A stretch of 64,000 bases of DNA from Mucilaginibacter flavidus (GTDB lineage Bacteria; Bacteroidota; Bacteroidia; Sphingobacteriales; Sphingobacteriaceae). Both the position numbers and the translations under genes were made by a program. The stretch spans positions 1 to 64,000 of the forward strand of contig NZ_JAMXOE010000007.1 of assembly GCF_024055575.1 (NCBI RefSeq). The letters run 5' to 3'. Under the pieces are notes generated by a model. It made no database searches and was not told the DNA's origin. It worked only from the letters and a program-made list of their open reading frames with translations. Each line of letters starts with the position of its first letter. The stretch's first letter is position 1. Positions 7,914 to 17,693 of the stretch are shown one piece after another.

Positions 7914-8885
7914 ATGAAGCACCTAAAATACCTTCCTGTAATTTTATTAACGGCTTTGATCGCATCATGCCAGCAAGGCGAAAAGAAAACAGAAATACCT
8001 GTTGTGGGTTTCGTCGATGCCTTCCAGGATGCATCGATTGCGCCGGCACGCACAGGTTTTATCGATGCCCTGAAAAAGAATGGCTTCGAGGACAAAAAGA
8101 ATATAACCATCGACTATAGCAACGCCCTTGGCAGCATCCCTACGCTTACACAGATAGTAAACCGCTTTGTATCTCATAAAGTTGATTTAATGGCGACATG
8201 CACTACCTTATCGTCTATAACCGCGGCTCAGAAAACCAAAACCATCCCCATTTTTATGATGGTATCGCCAACAGTAAAGCTGATGAACATGGAAGACGCC
8301 AGCGGCAAAGGACAAGCTAACCTGTTTGGTGCGGTTGAGGACTTGAATTATATCGATACTTCATTTTCAAACATTCCAAAATTTATGAAGCCAAAGGCTG
8401 GCAAGCTGGTTGTGGGGATGATCTATAACCAAAGCGAGCCGCAGTCTGTTGATGCGAAAAAAAGGATACAGGCTGACGCTGATAAATTAAATATCACGTT
8501 GGTTGCATTGCCGTTAAACTCGTCGGCCGAGGCGCAGCTGGTTACCAAATCGTTATTGTCGAAAAATATTGATGCGTTTTTTGCTAATCCTGATAACAGT
8601 GTGTTCGCGTCCTTCGAAACCATTTTAAAGAGCTGCGACCAGGCCAACGTGCCTATATTTACCAGTGAGGCAGGTTTGGTACAGCGTGGTGCAGTTGCTG
8701 CCTTTGGCGCGGATATTTACCAATGGGGCTACCAGGCGGGCGAGCAGGCAGCGCAATATTTAAAAACAAAAAGTACTGCCGGCCTACAACCCGAAATGGT
8801 AAAAGTACGGCGCAGGGTGTATAATGCTGCTGCTGCAAAAAAATATAAAATTACCGTACCATCAAACTTCGAGGCTGTTAAATAA
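7914..8885 (+). CDS. ABC importer substrate-binding lipoprotein (TrpX-like)
   Basis: A 323-residue protein that starts at ATG 7914: the frame is open further upstream but runs through the repeat arm, and only from here is there a signal peptide (MKHLKYLPVILLTALIASC). The lipobox LIAS-C19 predicts a lipoprotein. The mature part matches the ABC_sub_bind family (PF04392): VGFVDAFQDASI, DALKKNGFEDKKNITIDYSNA, two Rossmann-like lobes and YQWGYQAGEQAA near the end. TrpX and similar proteins of this family bind amino acids such as tryptophan. The ligand here is unknown. Its stop codon overlaps the permease start by one base (TAATG), so they are translationally coupled. A TACCTTAG box at 7902-7909 could be the -7 element. 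Confidence 0.87.
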   Translation: MKHLKYLPVILLTALIASCQQGEKKTEIPVVGFVDAFQDASIAPARTGFIDALKKNGFEDKKNITIDYSNALGSIPTLTQIVNRFVSHKVDLMATCTTLSSITAAQKTKTIPIFMMVSPTVKLMNMEDASGKGQANLFGAVEDLNYIDTSFSNIPKFMKPKAGKLVVGMIYNQSEPQSVDAKKRIQADADKLNITLVALPLNSSAEAQLVTKSLLSKNIDAFFANPDNSVFASFETILKSCDQANVPIFTSEAGLVQRGAVAAFGADIYQWGYQAGEQAAQYLKTKSTAGLQPEMVKVRRRVYNAAAAKKYKITVPSNFEAVK

Positions 8886-9754
8886 TGGATTTTTACCTTA
8901 CCGCGCTACTACAGGGGCTTTGCTTTTCGGCATTGGCATTGGGGATTTTTATATCGATGAAGATATTCAATATCCCCGACATCACTACCGATGGAAGCTA
9001 CACGTTAGGTGGTGTGGTTACGGCGGTAATGATAACCCATCATCAGCCAGCATATATTATTTTACCTGCGGTGATAGTGGCCGGAGGTTTGGCCGGGGCG
9101 TTAACGGGCATAATCCATACCAAGCTGAAAATTAATGCCCTCCTTGCCGGGATTTTGGTAATGACAGCGATGTATTCTGTTAACCTTTCGATAATGGGCA
9201 CCTCAAACCTGCCGTTAAATAGCTTGCCATCACTGTTTTCGTTGCTGCAGATCAGTGCCGATGCCAACCACAATGCATTTTTTATAGTAGCGACATTTGT
9301 GCTGGTAATAGTTGTTCTTATCAGTTACCTGCTTAAAACCGACTTCGGTATAGCCATGCGCGCAACCGGCAACAGTGAATCGATGATACGGGCGTTGGGC
9401 GTAAATACAGACAGGATGAAAATTACCGGCCTGGCGCTCGCCAATGCTTTAACGGCTGTCAGCGGTTACCTCATCAGCCAGTACCAGGGGTTTACTGATA
9501 TTAGCATGGGCATTGGCATAGTGATTATCGGCCTTGGCTCGGTAATTATTGCCGAAACTTTGATTAACTGGTTTAAGATTACATCAGTTTGGTTGAGTTT
9601 AGGTTTAGTATTGACCGGTGCAATAATATTTCAACTGGTACTGGCATTAACGTTGGATGTTGGGGTGGATGCAAATTTGCTGAAATTGGTAACAGCGGCA
9701 TTTGTGTTGATAATAGTGAGTCTGCCGAGGTTGAAATTTGGACGAACCAGGTAA
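8885..9754 (+). CDS. ABC importer permease (TrpY/LIV-type)
   Basis: A 289-residue inner-membrane permease of the BPD_transp_2 family with about eight hydrophobic segments. It has the family motif NIPDITTDGSYTLGG near residue 30 and the loop MRATGNSESMIRALGVNTDRMK near 160-180, which contacts the ATPase. It should form the membrane channel of the importer with the preceding lipoprotein and the ATPase encoded 197 bases downstream. The substrate is not known. TrpXYZ-type systems of Firmicutes import tryptophan. Confidence 0.88.
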   Translation: MDFYLTALLQGLCFSALALGIFISMKIFNIPDITTDGSYTLGGVVTAVMITHHQPAYIILPAVIVAGGLAGALTGIIHTKLKINALLAGILVMTAMYSVNLSIMGTSNLPLNSLPSLFSLLQISADANHNAFFIVATFVLVIVVLISYLLKTDFGIAMRATGNSESMIRALGVNTDRMKITGLALANALTAVSGYLISQYQGFTDISMGIGIVIIGLGSVIIAETLINWFKITSVWLSLGLVLTGAIIFQLVLALTLDVGVDANLLKLVTAAFVLIIVSLPRLKFGRTR

Positions 9755-9900
9755 GCATAGGGGTAGGGAATCAGTTTAAGAAAAGACGCAAAGCGTTCCA
9801 TTTTTGCACGTGGAACACCCGGAACGTTATGAAACATGTTGATTATCAAGATGCTTCATTTTGTTCCAAATCTCAAAAATCGCTATAACGCCAACTCTTA

Positions 9901-9918
9901 TATCGAACTTACGTTAAT
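9901..9918 (+). repeat. Dispersed motif TATCGAACTTACGTTAAT
   Basis: One of three related 18-mers in spacers of this window (others at 13827-13844 and 47833-47850), consensus TATCGAAyTyAyGTTAA. Here it lies in the unusual 197-base gap between the permease and ATPase genes of one transporter. Its role is unknown. Confidence 0.5.
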
Positions 9919-9951
9919 AGGCACTCCTAAGGGAACTTAAAAAAGGACTAA

Positions 9952-10701
9952 ATGATAAACATTACCAACATCCATAAAATCTTCAACCCCGGTAAACCCA
10001 ACCAGGTGAACGCCGTTAATGGCATCGACCTGAAAATAAATACCGGCGAGTTTTTAGTGATTGTTGGTTCCAACGGCTCGGGCAAAACAACCTTGCTTGA
10101 TATGGTTGCCGGCAGCGTGTTCCCGACCTCAGGCACAATAGCCATCGACGACGAAAACGTAACCAAACTGCACGACTACCAGCGCAGCAAATGGATTGCC
10201 CGCGTTTTTCAAAACCCAATGAGCGGTACCGCATCCGATTTAAGCATCCTGGATAATTTTCGGCTGGCTGCTATCCGTACAAGGGCGAAGGGCCTCGGCA
10301 TTGGTGTGAACGAAGTTTTTAAAAACCAGGTAAAAGAGAAGATTAGCACGCTCGGTTTAGGGCTTGAAAATAAAGTCGACCAGCAAATGGGCACACTATC
10401 CGGCGGGCAGCGCCAGGCGTTAACCTTGCTGATGAGCGTGATGGATAGCTGTAAAGTTTTATTGCTCGATGAACCCACCGCAGCACTCGATCCGCGGTCG
10501 GCAGACGTGGTAATGCGCACTGCCGATGAATTGATAAAAGATTACCGGCTAACAGCCATACTAATAACCCACAACCTTAAAGATGCTTTTACCTACGGTA
10601 ACCGAATCATACTGATGGGCGAGGGGCACATCCGGAAAGACCTTGATACAAAAAACAAACAAAACCTGAAACAAAGCGATTTGTTCGATTGGTTCTCGTG
10701 A
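9952..10701 (+). CDS. ABC importer ATP-binding protein (TrpZ-like)
   Basis: A 249-residue ABC ATPase: Walker A GSNGSGKTTLLD near residue 39, Q-loop RVFQNPMSG near 85, signature LSGGQRQALTLL near 145, Walker B VLLLDEPTAALDPRS near 165 and the H-loop ITHNLKDA near 200. It energises uptake through the permease encoded just upstream, with the lipoprotein as receptor. The 197-base gap to the permease is large for an operon and contains a dispersed repeat, so a repeat insertion may have separated the genes. Confidence 0.9.
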   Translation: MINITNIHKIFNPGKPNQVNAVNGIDLKINTGEFLVIVGSNGSGKTTLLDMVAGSVFPTSGTIAIDDENVTKLHDYQRSKWIARVFQNPMSGTASDLSILDNFRLAAIRTRAKGLGIGVNEVFKNQVKEKISTLGLGLENKVDQQMGTLSGGQRQALTLLMSVMDSCKVLLLDEPTAALDPRSADVVMRTADELIKDYRLTAILITHNLKDAFTYGNRIILMGEGHIRKDLDTKNKQNLKQSDLFDWFS

Positions 10702-10708
10702 AGAGACG

Positions 10709-10920
10709 CAAGAAGTCAAGAATCAAGAAGTCAAGAATCAAGAAGAGAGCTTCATCATAAGCGGCGCAAACTGTGACTGCCACTTGTTTTTTTATCTTGA
10801 CTCTTGACTTCTTGACTTCTTGTATCTGTTTTATCTTGATTCCTGGCTCTTGTATCTTGCTTCTGTTTTTTATCTTGACTCCTGATTCTTGACTTCTTCC
10901 ATCTATTTTCTATCTTGCCT
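10709..10920. repeat. Inverted word-repeat array (AAGTCAAGAATC type)
   Basis: The left arm (10709-10750) alternates CAAGAAGT and CAAGAATC. The right side holds three reverse-complement arms, at about 10794-10822, 10832-10860 and 10872-10898, each opening with TATCTTGA and a preceding T run. A fourth TATCTTG (10911-10917) lies just before the M1 peptidase start. The arrangement can form a long hairpin with any of the three right arms. It fills nearly the whole 241-base spacer and may end transcription of the ABC operon. Confidence 0.7.
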
Positions 10921-10942
10921 TAAAATTAACTGACTTCTATAA

Positions 10943-13549
10943 ATGAAATACGCTAAACTACCCCTCTGCCTGTTGTTATTTGCAGGTATGTTCAATGCCC
11001 GTGCACAAAACGCAGATGAACCAAAATCAAATTACGATCAGCATAAAGTTTTTAATCCGCTGTTTTATCCCGAAAAAGGGAATGAATACCGTACTGCAAG
11101 TGGCGCGCCCGGTGCAAAATACTGGCAAAACCATGCTGATTATAAGCTAAATGTTACACTGGATACTGCCAAACATAGCGTAACCGGTACCACGCTGATA
11201 ACCTATACCAACAACAGCCCCGATGCACTGGGCTTTTTATGGTTGCAGGTTGATCAGAATATCTACAAAGAAGATTCGCGTGGCGTGGCTACCAGCCCGG
11301 TTGAAGGCGGACGCTTCAGTAACAAAACTTTTACACAGGGCGATGAGATAAAAGGCGTTTACGTTGTAACAAACGGCAAAGCCGAAAAGGTGGACTACCT
11401 AGTTACCGATACCCGTATGCAAATTAAATTGAAAGATAATTTAGCTGCTGGCGGAGCAAAAATCCAGCTTAAAATTGACTACAAGTTTGATGTGCCTGAA
11501 TATGGAACAGACCGTATGGGCCGCAAACTCTACAAAAATGGCTGGGTGTATGAAATTGCCCAGTGGTACCCCCGTATGGAAGTTTATGATGATGTTACGG
11601 GCTGGAACGTAATACCATACATGGGCGCATCCGAGTTTTATCTCGAATATGGCGATTTTGATTATACCGTTACGGCCCCGGCCAACCTGTTAGTTGTAGG
11701 TTCGGGCGAGTTGCTGAACCCGCTGGAAGTTTATTCGCCAAAGATTTTAGCGCGTGTTAATGCTGCTAAAATTAGCGACAAAACTATCATGATAAAGGAC
11801 TCGGTGGATTTAAACAGCGCTGATTCTTATCCTAAAAAAGCAAGCGTGACCTGGCATTTCTTCTGTAAAAACGCCCGCGATGTTTCATGGGCCGCTTCAA
11901 AAGCCTTTATATGGGATGCAGCTCGTATTAATCTGCCAAGCGGAAAAAAAGCGGTTGCTCAGTCGGTTTATCCACTTGAGAGTAAAGGCCAGGGCGCCTG
12001 GAGCCGTTCGACAGAATTTGTAAAAGCCTGTATTGAACTGTATTCGTCTGAATGGTTTGAATATACTTACCCGGTAGCCACCAATGTTGGCGGTATAGTA
12101 GGAGGAATGGAATATCCCGGTATAGTATTCTGCAGCTCACAAAGCCAGGGTGGCGGTTTATGGGAAGTTACCAATCACGAATTTGGCCATAACTGGTTCC
12201 CGATGATAGTAGGCTCGAACGAGCGCAAATACGCCTGGATGGATGAAGGTTTCAATACCTTTATTAATGGGGTTGATACCAAAGTGTTTAATAAAGGCGA
12301 ATACTGGGAACCGGCAGACCAGCAAAAGGCAGCAACAGCAATGTTTGCGCCTGGGGCAGATCCGATTATGAGTACGCCCGATGTGATACAACCTGATTAT
12401 TTAGGCTATGCTGCGTACGAAAAACCGGCCTTAGGACTTAAAATTTTGCGTGAACAAATATTGGGCGAACAGCGTTTTGACTACGCGTTTAAAACCTATA
12501 TTAAACGCTGGGCCTTTAAGCATCCAACCCCATGGGACTTTTTTCATACCATGGATAACGCCGCCGGCGAAGACTTAAGCTGGTTTTGGAATGAGTGGTT
12601 TACCAAAACGTTAACGCTCGACCAATCGGTAAAAGCAATTGACTATGTTGAAAATGATCCGACAAAAGGCTCGCTGATAACCATTGAGAACAACGAGGGT
12701 ATGGCATTGCCGGCGATCATAAACATAAAAGAAGAAAACGGCAACTCAAGCACGGTTAAATTACCTGCCGAAATATGGCAGCGCGGTGGTGTCTGGACAT
12801 TTGCGTGCAAATCAACATCAAAAATAACTTTTGCCACGCTCGATCCCGACCATGTTTTGCCGGACATTAAGCCGGACAATAACTCGTTAAGCGGTCTGTC
12901 GATGGCGAAAGATGTAACGGTAAACTCAGTGGTTAAAAAATATCTGGACGCCGTTGGTGGCGAACAGCGTTTAAAGGATATAACCGACCTGACTATAACT
13001 GCCGAAGGCAATGTACAGGGCTATACATTTGTAAAAGTGAGCAAATACAAAACTCCGAATAAGGAGCTTATTGATGTTACCGTGCCTAAGTACAATAACT
13101 TCAGCCTTAGCCATGTAATTGTTAATGGCGATAGCGTTACCGTTACGCAAAATGGCCGCCCTGCACCACTTGCAGGCAAAAGCGAAAAAGGAGCTGTGCT
13201 GGCCCGTTATAAACTATTCCCCGAATTGGATTTTAGCAAGCAGGGATACACTGCAGTGCTCGATACAAACTACCAGGTGGTAAACGGACAGCTGGCTTAC
13301 CTGGTAACAGTAACCGGCCCCGATAATATAACCGTGAAGTATTTTTACGACCAAAAAACCGGGTTAAAGGTTAAACAATATACCGATGTTGTAAACGCTA
13401 CGATAATGGAATTTAGTAACTATCAAAACGTAAACACCGGTATTAAACTTCCATTCAGCGAAATGAATAGTGTTAATGGCCAGCCTATTGAATTTAAGGT
13501 TCAAAGTGCAACGGCTAATACAGGAATTGGCGCCGATGTGTTTAAATAG
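10943..13549 (+). CDS. Secreted M1-family zinc metallopeptidase
   Basis: An 868-residue protein with a signal peptide ([22 protein letters not shown]). The beta-saddle N-terminal domain (about 60-300) leads into the M1 peptidase domain. The zinc motif HEFGH lies near residues 412-416 and the third ligand Glu in WMDEGFNTF near 435. The GxMEN exopeptidase motif seen in typical aminopeptidases is here GGMEYPG (about 393), as in many Bacteroidota M1-like enzymes. The C-terminal ~250 residues (after about 640) form an extra beta-rich domain with similarity in style to outer-membrane lipoprotein-sorting domains. It probably trims peptides in the periplasm or outside the cell. It is a single gene. 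Confidence 0.9.
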   Translation: MKYAKLPLCLLLFAGMFNARAQNADEPKSNYDQHKVFNPLFYPEKGNEYRTASGAPGAKYWQNHADYKLNVTLDTAKHSVTGTTLITYTNNSPDALGFLWLQVDQNIYKEDSRGVATSPVEGGRFSNKTFTQGDEIKGVYVVTNGKAEKVDYLVTDTRMQIKLKDNLAAGGAKIQLKIDYKFDVPEYGTDRMGRKLYKNGWVYEIAQWYPRMEVYDDVTGWNVIPYMGASEFYLEYGDFDYTVTAPANLLVVGSGELLNPLEVYSPKILARVNAAKISDKTIMIKDSVDLNSADSYPKKASVTWHFFCKNARDVSWAASKAFIWDAARINLPSGKKAVAQSVYPLESKGQGAWSRSTEFVKACIELYSSEWFEYTYPVATNVGGIVGGMEYPGIVFCSSQSQGGGLWEVTNHEFGHNWFPMIVGSNERKYAWMDEGFNTFINGVDTKVFNKGEYWEPADQQKAATAMFAPGADPIMSTPDVIQPDYLGYAAYEKPALGLKILREQILGEQRFDYAFKTYIKRWAFKHPTPWDFFHTMDNAAGEDLSWFWNEWFTKTLTLDQSVKAIDYVENDPTKGSLITIENNEGMALPAIINIKEENGNSSTVKLPAEIWQRGGVWTFACKSTSKITFATLDPDHVLPDIKPDNNSLSGLSMAKDVTVNSVVKKYLDAVGGEQRLKDITDLTITAEGNVQGYTFVKVSKYKTPNKELIDVTVPKYNNFSLSHVIVNGDSVTVTQNGRPAPLAGKSEKGAVLARYKLFPELDFSKQGYTAVLDTNYQVVNGQLAYLVTVTGPDNITVKYFYDQKTGLKVKQYTDVVNATIMEFSNYQNVNTGIKLPFSEMNSVNGQPIEFKVQSATANTGIGADVFK

Positions 13550-13971
13550 TGAAAGTTGATTAAGGTGGATTGAGTTATTCAGGTTGATAAAGTTGAGAAG
13601 TACATTAGCAAAACAACGTGAACTCAATATATGAACACGATCCTATAAGTTGCGGGCGACACCACAATAGCTGGTCGTCGCCTTACCCTGCCCTCTCCAA
13701 AGGAGAGGGTTCTGAAAGGGAATTACTTAAGAGCGAAGCTCAAGTCGTCTCCTTTGGAGAGGATTTAGGTGAGGCCAAACGCAAGCTGTAAGTAAAACGA
13801 TGTTGATTTATTAGTGCCCATTTTTATATCGAATTCATGTTAAACTATCTAACTTTTATTTCCATTTAAGTCTTTATTTTTATATTTATAAAAAATAGCG
13901 AGCAGGTATAATTTGTACTTGCCTGCTATTTTATAACAACCGTAAAATACCTTATTACCTAATCAATTGTT
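13550..13971. repeat. 422-base spacer with several repeats
   Basis: No gene is evident. The spacer holds GTTGATTAAGGTGGATTGAG-type word repeats (13553-13600), two self-complementary blocks CTCTCCAAAGGAGAG (within 13691-13709) and TCTCCTTTGGAGAG (13748-13761), one copy of the dispersed TATCGAA...GTTAA motif (13827-13844), and an imperfect hairpin AAAATAGC.../...GCTATTTT (13892-13932) just before the next gene. The CTCTCC/GGAGAG type of palindrome is a common kind of intergenic repeat. Confidence 0.55.
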
Positions 13972-15264
13972 ATGAAACCTGTCACATTTTTTTTAAGCTG
14001 CGCGTTTGCATTGTCAATTTGCTGTGGCTGTCACGGACCTAAGCATGAAGAAGAAACAGTTGCCGGCGCATCGAACGGGCATTGTCTTTTTATTTCAGAT
14101 ATGCACTTCAATCCGTTTTACACAAATGACGGAAAACACAATATCGATACTAAGCTGCGAGACGTGCTTGCGGCGGCTGACGTTACCAAATGGGATTCTA
14201 TTCTCACCGCATATAATGGCGCCAAACTTGATACCGTTCGCGGGTTCGACTCAGATTATAATTTGATTAAGTCGGCTATGGATAATATTAGCGCAACCTA
14301 TCCTCACCCGGATTTTATTGCGATAACAGGCGATTTTCTATTTCACAGCAATTATAATAGTACTGACACAATCCCTTTCAAAAACCCTCAGCAAGAACGG
14401 TTGCTAAGGTTCAAAACCATGGCTTTTTTAGCCGGTTTGTTTAATAAAAAATTTCCGGGAGTTCCGGTGATACCCGCATTTGGTAATAACGACACCGACA
14501 ATGGCGATTACGTATTTCCGACAGATGCTTTTTTATCAGCTTATCTTAAAGATTGGAACCTGGTACCTTCGCCCACCAGTAAGTTCAAAGTAGATACATC
14601 AACTATTCATACCGGGGGCTATTACAAAGCGCAACTTGGTAACCAGGTTTTTTTATCAATTAATACCACCATACTAAGCAATAGCAAATCCAATGTGACC
14701 TATAGTCCCAAGGTTAATGCGGCGTTATTTGCGTGGCTCAATAAGGAACTGTCTGCACCTAACCAAAATGTATGGATAGTTTCACACATACCGCCAGGAG
14801 CTGATTTTTTAAAAGGCGCCGACTCTGACACGCTTGAATCTATAATTAAGGCACACAGCTCAAACGTGAAGCTTTACCTCGCAGCGCATACGCACTTTAA
14901 TGACCTGAGGGTTATTTATAAGGACTCAACAACGCAGTATGCCTTTATACGTATGGTATCGTCCATCACAGCAGACCACAGTAATACGCCCGGTTATATT
15001 TACGCCGACTTTGATCAAAACGGAAATGTCACCAATGAGACCCAGCGCTATTTAGACTTTAAGAGCCTTACCTGGAAGACCGGGTTTGGTATCGGCACGC
15101 TGAAAATGGGAGAAGTTAACACAGCAAATGTTTTCAAATTTTTGCACACAACCCAGGATCCGTTTAAATCAACGCCTTATATACAGTTCCACAGTTTAGA
15201 TAGCATTAACCGCGATAGTTACCTGAAACATACTTTTGCGCCTAATTTATTGCAAGTGAAATAA
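13972..15264 (+). CDS. Lipid-anchored metallophosphoesterase
   Basis: A 430-residue protein whose N-terminus (MKPVTFFLSCAFALSICCGC) is hydrophobic and ends in cysteines, so a lipoprotein is likely. It has the five calcineurin-like metallophosphoesterase motifs: SDMHFNPFY (~43), ITGDFL (~118), FGNNDTDN (~171), VSHIPPG (~271) and AHTHFND (~306). The DxHFNPxY form and overall length resemble the acid sphingomyelinase-like phosphodiesterases, which hydrolyse phosphodiesters outside the cytoplasm. The substrate is unknown. It precedes the TonB-domain array by 105 bases and may be a separate unit. Confidence 0.87.
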   Translation: MKPVTFFLSCAFALSICCGCHGPKHEEETVAGASNGHCLFISDMHFNPFYTNDGKHNIDTKLRDVLAAADVTKWDSILTAYNGAKLDTVRGFDSDYNLIKSAMDNISATYPHPDFIAITGDFLFHSNYNSTDTIPFKNPQQERLLRFKTMAFLAGLFNKKFPGVPVIPAFGNNDTDNGDYVFPTDAFLSAYLKDWNLVPSPTSKFKVDTSTIHTGGYYKAQLGNQVFLSINTTILSNSKSNVTYSPKVNAALFAWLNKELSAPNQNVWIVSHIPPGADFLKGADSDTLESIIKAHSSNVKLYLAAHTHFNDLRVIYKDSTTQYAFIRMVSSITADHSNTPGYIYADFDQNGNVTNETQRYLDFKSLTWKTGFGIGTLKMGEVNTANVFKFLHTTQDPFKSTPYIQFHSLDSINRDSYLKHTFAPNLLQVK

Positions 15265-15320
15265 AGTTAATTGTAATAATTTGATTACGGTAAAAAAGTG
15301 CATCGGAGTAAGTTTGAATT

Positions 15321-15350
15321 GAAGATAATCTGAAAACAAATATTATCTTC
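15321..15350. promoter_or_regulatory. Perfect 9-bp inverted repeat before the TonB-domain array
   Basis: GAAGATAAT (15321-15329) and ATTATCTTC (15342-15350) are perfect reverse complements separated by 12 bases, 20 bases before the first start codon of the array. It could be an operator for a dimeric regulator or a leader hairpin. The right arm contains TATCTTCA, close to the -7 consensus TAnnTTTG. Confidence 0.4.
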
Positions 15351-15369
15351 ATACTTAAATTATATCACG

Positions 15370-15771
15370 ATGAATAAAATTTTACTTTTTTTGGTGTTCG
15401 GGATATTTCTTTCATCGGTAGCTATGGCGCAAACAGACAGCCTTGCTACGGAAAAAGTCTATACTTCTGTGGAGACTGTGCCGTCTTTTCCGGGAGGATT
15501 AAATGCATTTTATAATTTTCTAGGTAAAAATGTTCAATACCCCGTAGAAGCTGTAATGCATCATACGCAAGGTAAAGTAATAGTGTCGTTTGTTGTTGAA
15601 AAAAACGGGCGGTTAAGCAATGTAACGGTAACGAAGGGTATCGGAAGTGGATGCGATGAAGAGGCAGCAAGGGTACTGAAACATTCACCAAAATGGAAAC
15701 CGGGAACACAGGGCGGTAAACCTGTAAGGGTAGCTTATAGCGTTCCGATATCCTTTTCACTAACAAACTAA
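15370..15771 (+). CDS. Secreted TonB C-terminal domain protein, short form
   Basis: A 133-residue protein: cleavable-looking signal peptide (MNKILLFLVFGIFLSSVAMAQ), then a complete TonB C-terminal domain starting at VPSFPGGLNAFYNFLGKN and containing YPVEA, GKVIVSFVVEKNGRL, GCDEEAARVLKHSPKWKPG and a terminal VPISFSL. The usual N-terminal anchor and Pro-rich spacer of TonB are absent. In Bacteroidota such domains are annotated as energy transducer TonB, but a secreted domain without a membrane anchor cannot couple to ExbBD in the classical way, so the role is open. It is the first of four genes spaced 5-6 bases apart. Confidence 0.8.
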   Translation: MNKILLFLVFGIFLSSVAMAQTDSLATEKVYTSVETVPSFPGGLNAFYNFLGKNVQYPVEAVMHHTQGKVIVSFVVEKNGRLSNVTVTKGIGSGCDEEAARVLKHSPKWKPGTQGGKPVRVAYSVPISFSLTN

Positions 15772-15777
15772 ACCCTT

Positions 15778-16728
15778 ATGATAAAAATTGTTATCGCTTT
15801 AATTTTAAGCTTGTTTTTATATTCTGCTTCATTTGCGCAGCAAAGCAACCTGGTTTATTACCTCACTAATAAGGGCCGGCTGGTGCAGACAAAAGACAGC
15901 GCCGATTATTCAATGGTGGTATCGCCGCCTGACAGTAGTATTGACAAAACTATGTACGTTGTACGCGAGTACGACAAAAACGGGAAAGTGAGATTGGTAA
16001 CCGGCTCAAAAACCAACGACGTTAACCTGCAATATTGGGGGCGTTATGTGGCCTATTATCCAACCGGCAAAAAGAAAAGTACAGGAACTTTTATTGACGG
16101 CAAACTTTCCGGTAGCCGTGTTGAATATTATCCGACCGGTAAGTTTTATAATTCGATTAATTGTTTGCCCGGTGACCGGGTATTATACAATACTTGTATG
16201 GATTCGCTGGGCAAAACCCTTGCCGAAAACGGTATAGGTGACTGGATTGATTTTAATGAAAGTTTTACTAAAATAATAGCACAAGGAAAAATAACAAATG
16301 GGGTTAGGGTCGGAGAATGGCACGAAAAAAAGAATGACACTGTAACCAAAATCAATAATTATAACAACGGAATGCTGGTGTCATCGGATGAGGTTGATAC
16401 GATAGGTAAGAAAGTATTTAAACCTGTTGAGGTTGTTCCTTCATTCCCCGGTGGGCTGGAGGCGTTTTACCAGTTTATAGGCAAAAATACGAAATACCCC
16501 CGGACGGCATATGAAAACAACACGTCAGGCAAAGTCATAATTTCTTTTGTTGTTGAAAGGGATGGTAGCTTAACCGATGTAAAAGTCAAACGCGGAATTG
16601 GCGATGGCTGCGATGAAGAAGCAATGCGGATAATAAAATTATCTTCCCCGTGGATACCAGGTACGCAGGGGGGCAAACCGGTGCGAGTTGCTTACAGCGT
16701 TCCTATATCTTTCGGATTATCAAACTAG
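15778..16728 (+). CDS. MORN/YwqK-like repeat protein with TonB C-terminal domain (paralogue 1)
   Basis: A 316-residue protein with signal peptide (MIKIVIALILSLFLYSASFAQQ). Residues ~55-135 contain imperfect MORN_2/YwqK-like units (VREYDKNGKVRLV, YPTGKKKSTGTFIDGKLSG, EYYPTGKFYN). Residues ~218-316 are a TonB C-terminal domain nearly identical in plan to that of the previous gene (VPSFPGGLEAFYQFIGKN, GCDEEAMRIIKLSSPWIPG). It starts 6 bases after the previous stop, so they are surely co-transcribed. The repeats are known as surface or lipid-binding and antitoxin-like modules. The function of the combination is not known. Confidence 0.82.
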   Translation: MIKIVIALILSLFLYSASFAQQSNLVYYLTNKGRLVQTKDSADYSMVVSPPDSSIDKTMYVVREYDKNGKVRLVTGSKTNDVNLQYWGRYVAYYPTGKKKSTGTFIDGKLSGSRVEYYPTGKFYNSINCLPGDRVLYNTCMDSLGKTLAENGIGDWIDFNESFTKIIAQGKITNGVRVGEWHEKKNDTVTKINNYNNGMLVSSDEVDTIGKKVFKPVEVVPSFPGGLEAFYQFIGKNTKYPRTAYENNTSGKVIISFVVERDGSLTDVKVKRGIGDGCDEEAMRIIKLSSPWIPGTQGGKPVRVAYSVPISFGLSN

Positions 16729-16734
16729 ACTATA

Positions 16735-17688
16735 ATGACAAAACCTATTATATCGTTAATTTTAACCTTGGTTTTGTACTTGCCTTCCTATGCCCAGCAA
16801 AGCGGCTTAATCTATTATCTTAAAAACAACGGTACCCTTGTCTCAGCAAAAGATAGCGCTGATTACTCAATGGTTGTTTTTCCGCCGGATACCAGCGCGG
16901 ATAAAAACCTGTACTTAGTACGTGAATATTATAAAGATGGTAAGCTGAAATTAGTAACGACTTCAAAAACTAACGACCTTAACCTAAAATACCAGGGCGC
17001 TTATGTTTCTTATTTTTCTTCGGGACGTAAAATGAGGATTGGAACATTTGATAATGGTGAGCCGGCCGGCCATGAAATTGAATATTTTCCCAATGGCCAA
17101 CTGTACAATACAAAAGATTATTCCACGGACAAAAAGGTGTTGCTAATGACTTGTAAAGATCAGGCGGGAGGAACGTTAGCCGAAAACGGTAACGGTAAAT
17201 GGATAGAATACGATGAGAACTTTAAGGACACCACTGCACAAGGCGACGTGTTAGGAGGGGTTATGCAGGGTAAATGGCGAGGAAAGATCAATGATTCGGT
17301 AAGCTTTGAAAATGAATATATTAACGGACGATTAAAATCGGCTGCCAAAAGGTTCAAATACCAGCTGCCTAAAGATGTAATTGTTAAAGTTGACGTTTTT
17401 CCCCAATTTGTCGGCGGAATGGAAGCCTTTTACAAGTATCTTGGCCGCACCATGATGTACCCTGTAGCAGCACGGGAGAACAATATACAAGGCAAGGTGA
17501 TAGTGTCTTTTATTGTAGAGAAAGACGGTTCACTATCAGATTTTAAAATGACGAGAAGTATTCCGGCCTTAGATGCTGAAGCTTTGCGGGTATTAAAATT
17601 GAGCCCACGCTGGTCACCGGGCCTTGTGAAAAATGAACCGGTTAGGGTTTTCTATAGCGTCCCGATTTCTTTTGCCTTAGCACCATAA
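16735..17688 (+). CDS. MORN/YwqK-like repeat protein with TonB C-terminal domain (paralogue 2)
   Basis: A 317-residue paralogue of the preceding protein with the same order: signal peptide (to SYAQQ), a segment with SADYSMVVFPPDTSADK that is almost shared with paralogue 1, MORN-like units around 55-135, and a TonB C-terminal domain (FPQFVGGMEAFYKYLGR ... VFYSVPISFALAP). The GCDEEA loop of the first two genes is altered to ALDAEALRVLK. It starts 6 bases after the previous stop. The near-identity of the N-terminal parts suggests recent tandem duplication. Confidence 0.82.
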   Translation: MTKPIISLILTLVLYLPSYAQQSGLIYYLKNNGTLVSAKDSADYSMVVFPPDTSADKNLYLVREYYKDGKLKLVTTSKTNDLNLKYQGAYVSYFSSGRKMRIGTFDNGEPAGHEIEYFPNGQLYNTKDYSTDKKVLLMTCKDQAGGTLAENGNGKWIEYDENFKDTTAQGDVLGGVMQGKWRGKINDSVSFENEYINGRLKSAAKRFKYQLPKDVIVKVDVFPQFVGGMEAFYKYLGRTMMYPVAARENNIQGKVIVSFIVEKDGSLSDFKMTRSIPALDAEALRVLKLSPRWSPGLVKNEPVRVFYSVPISFALAP

Positions 17689-17693
17689 TTATT

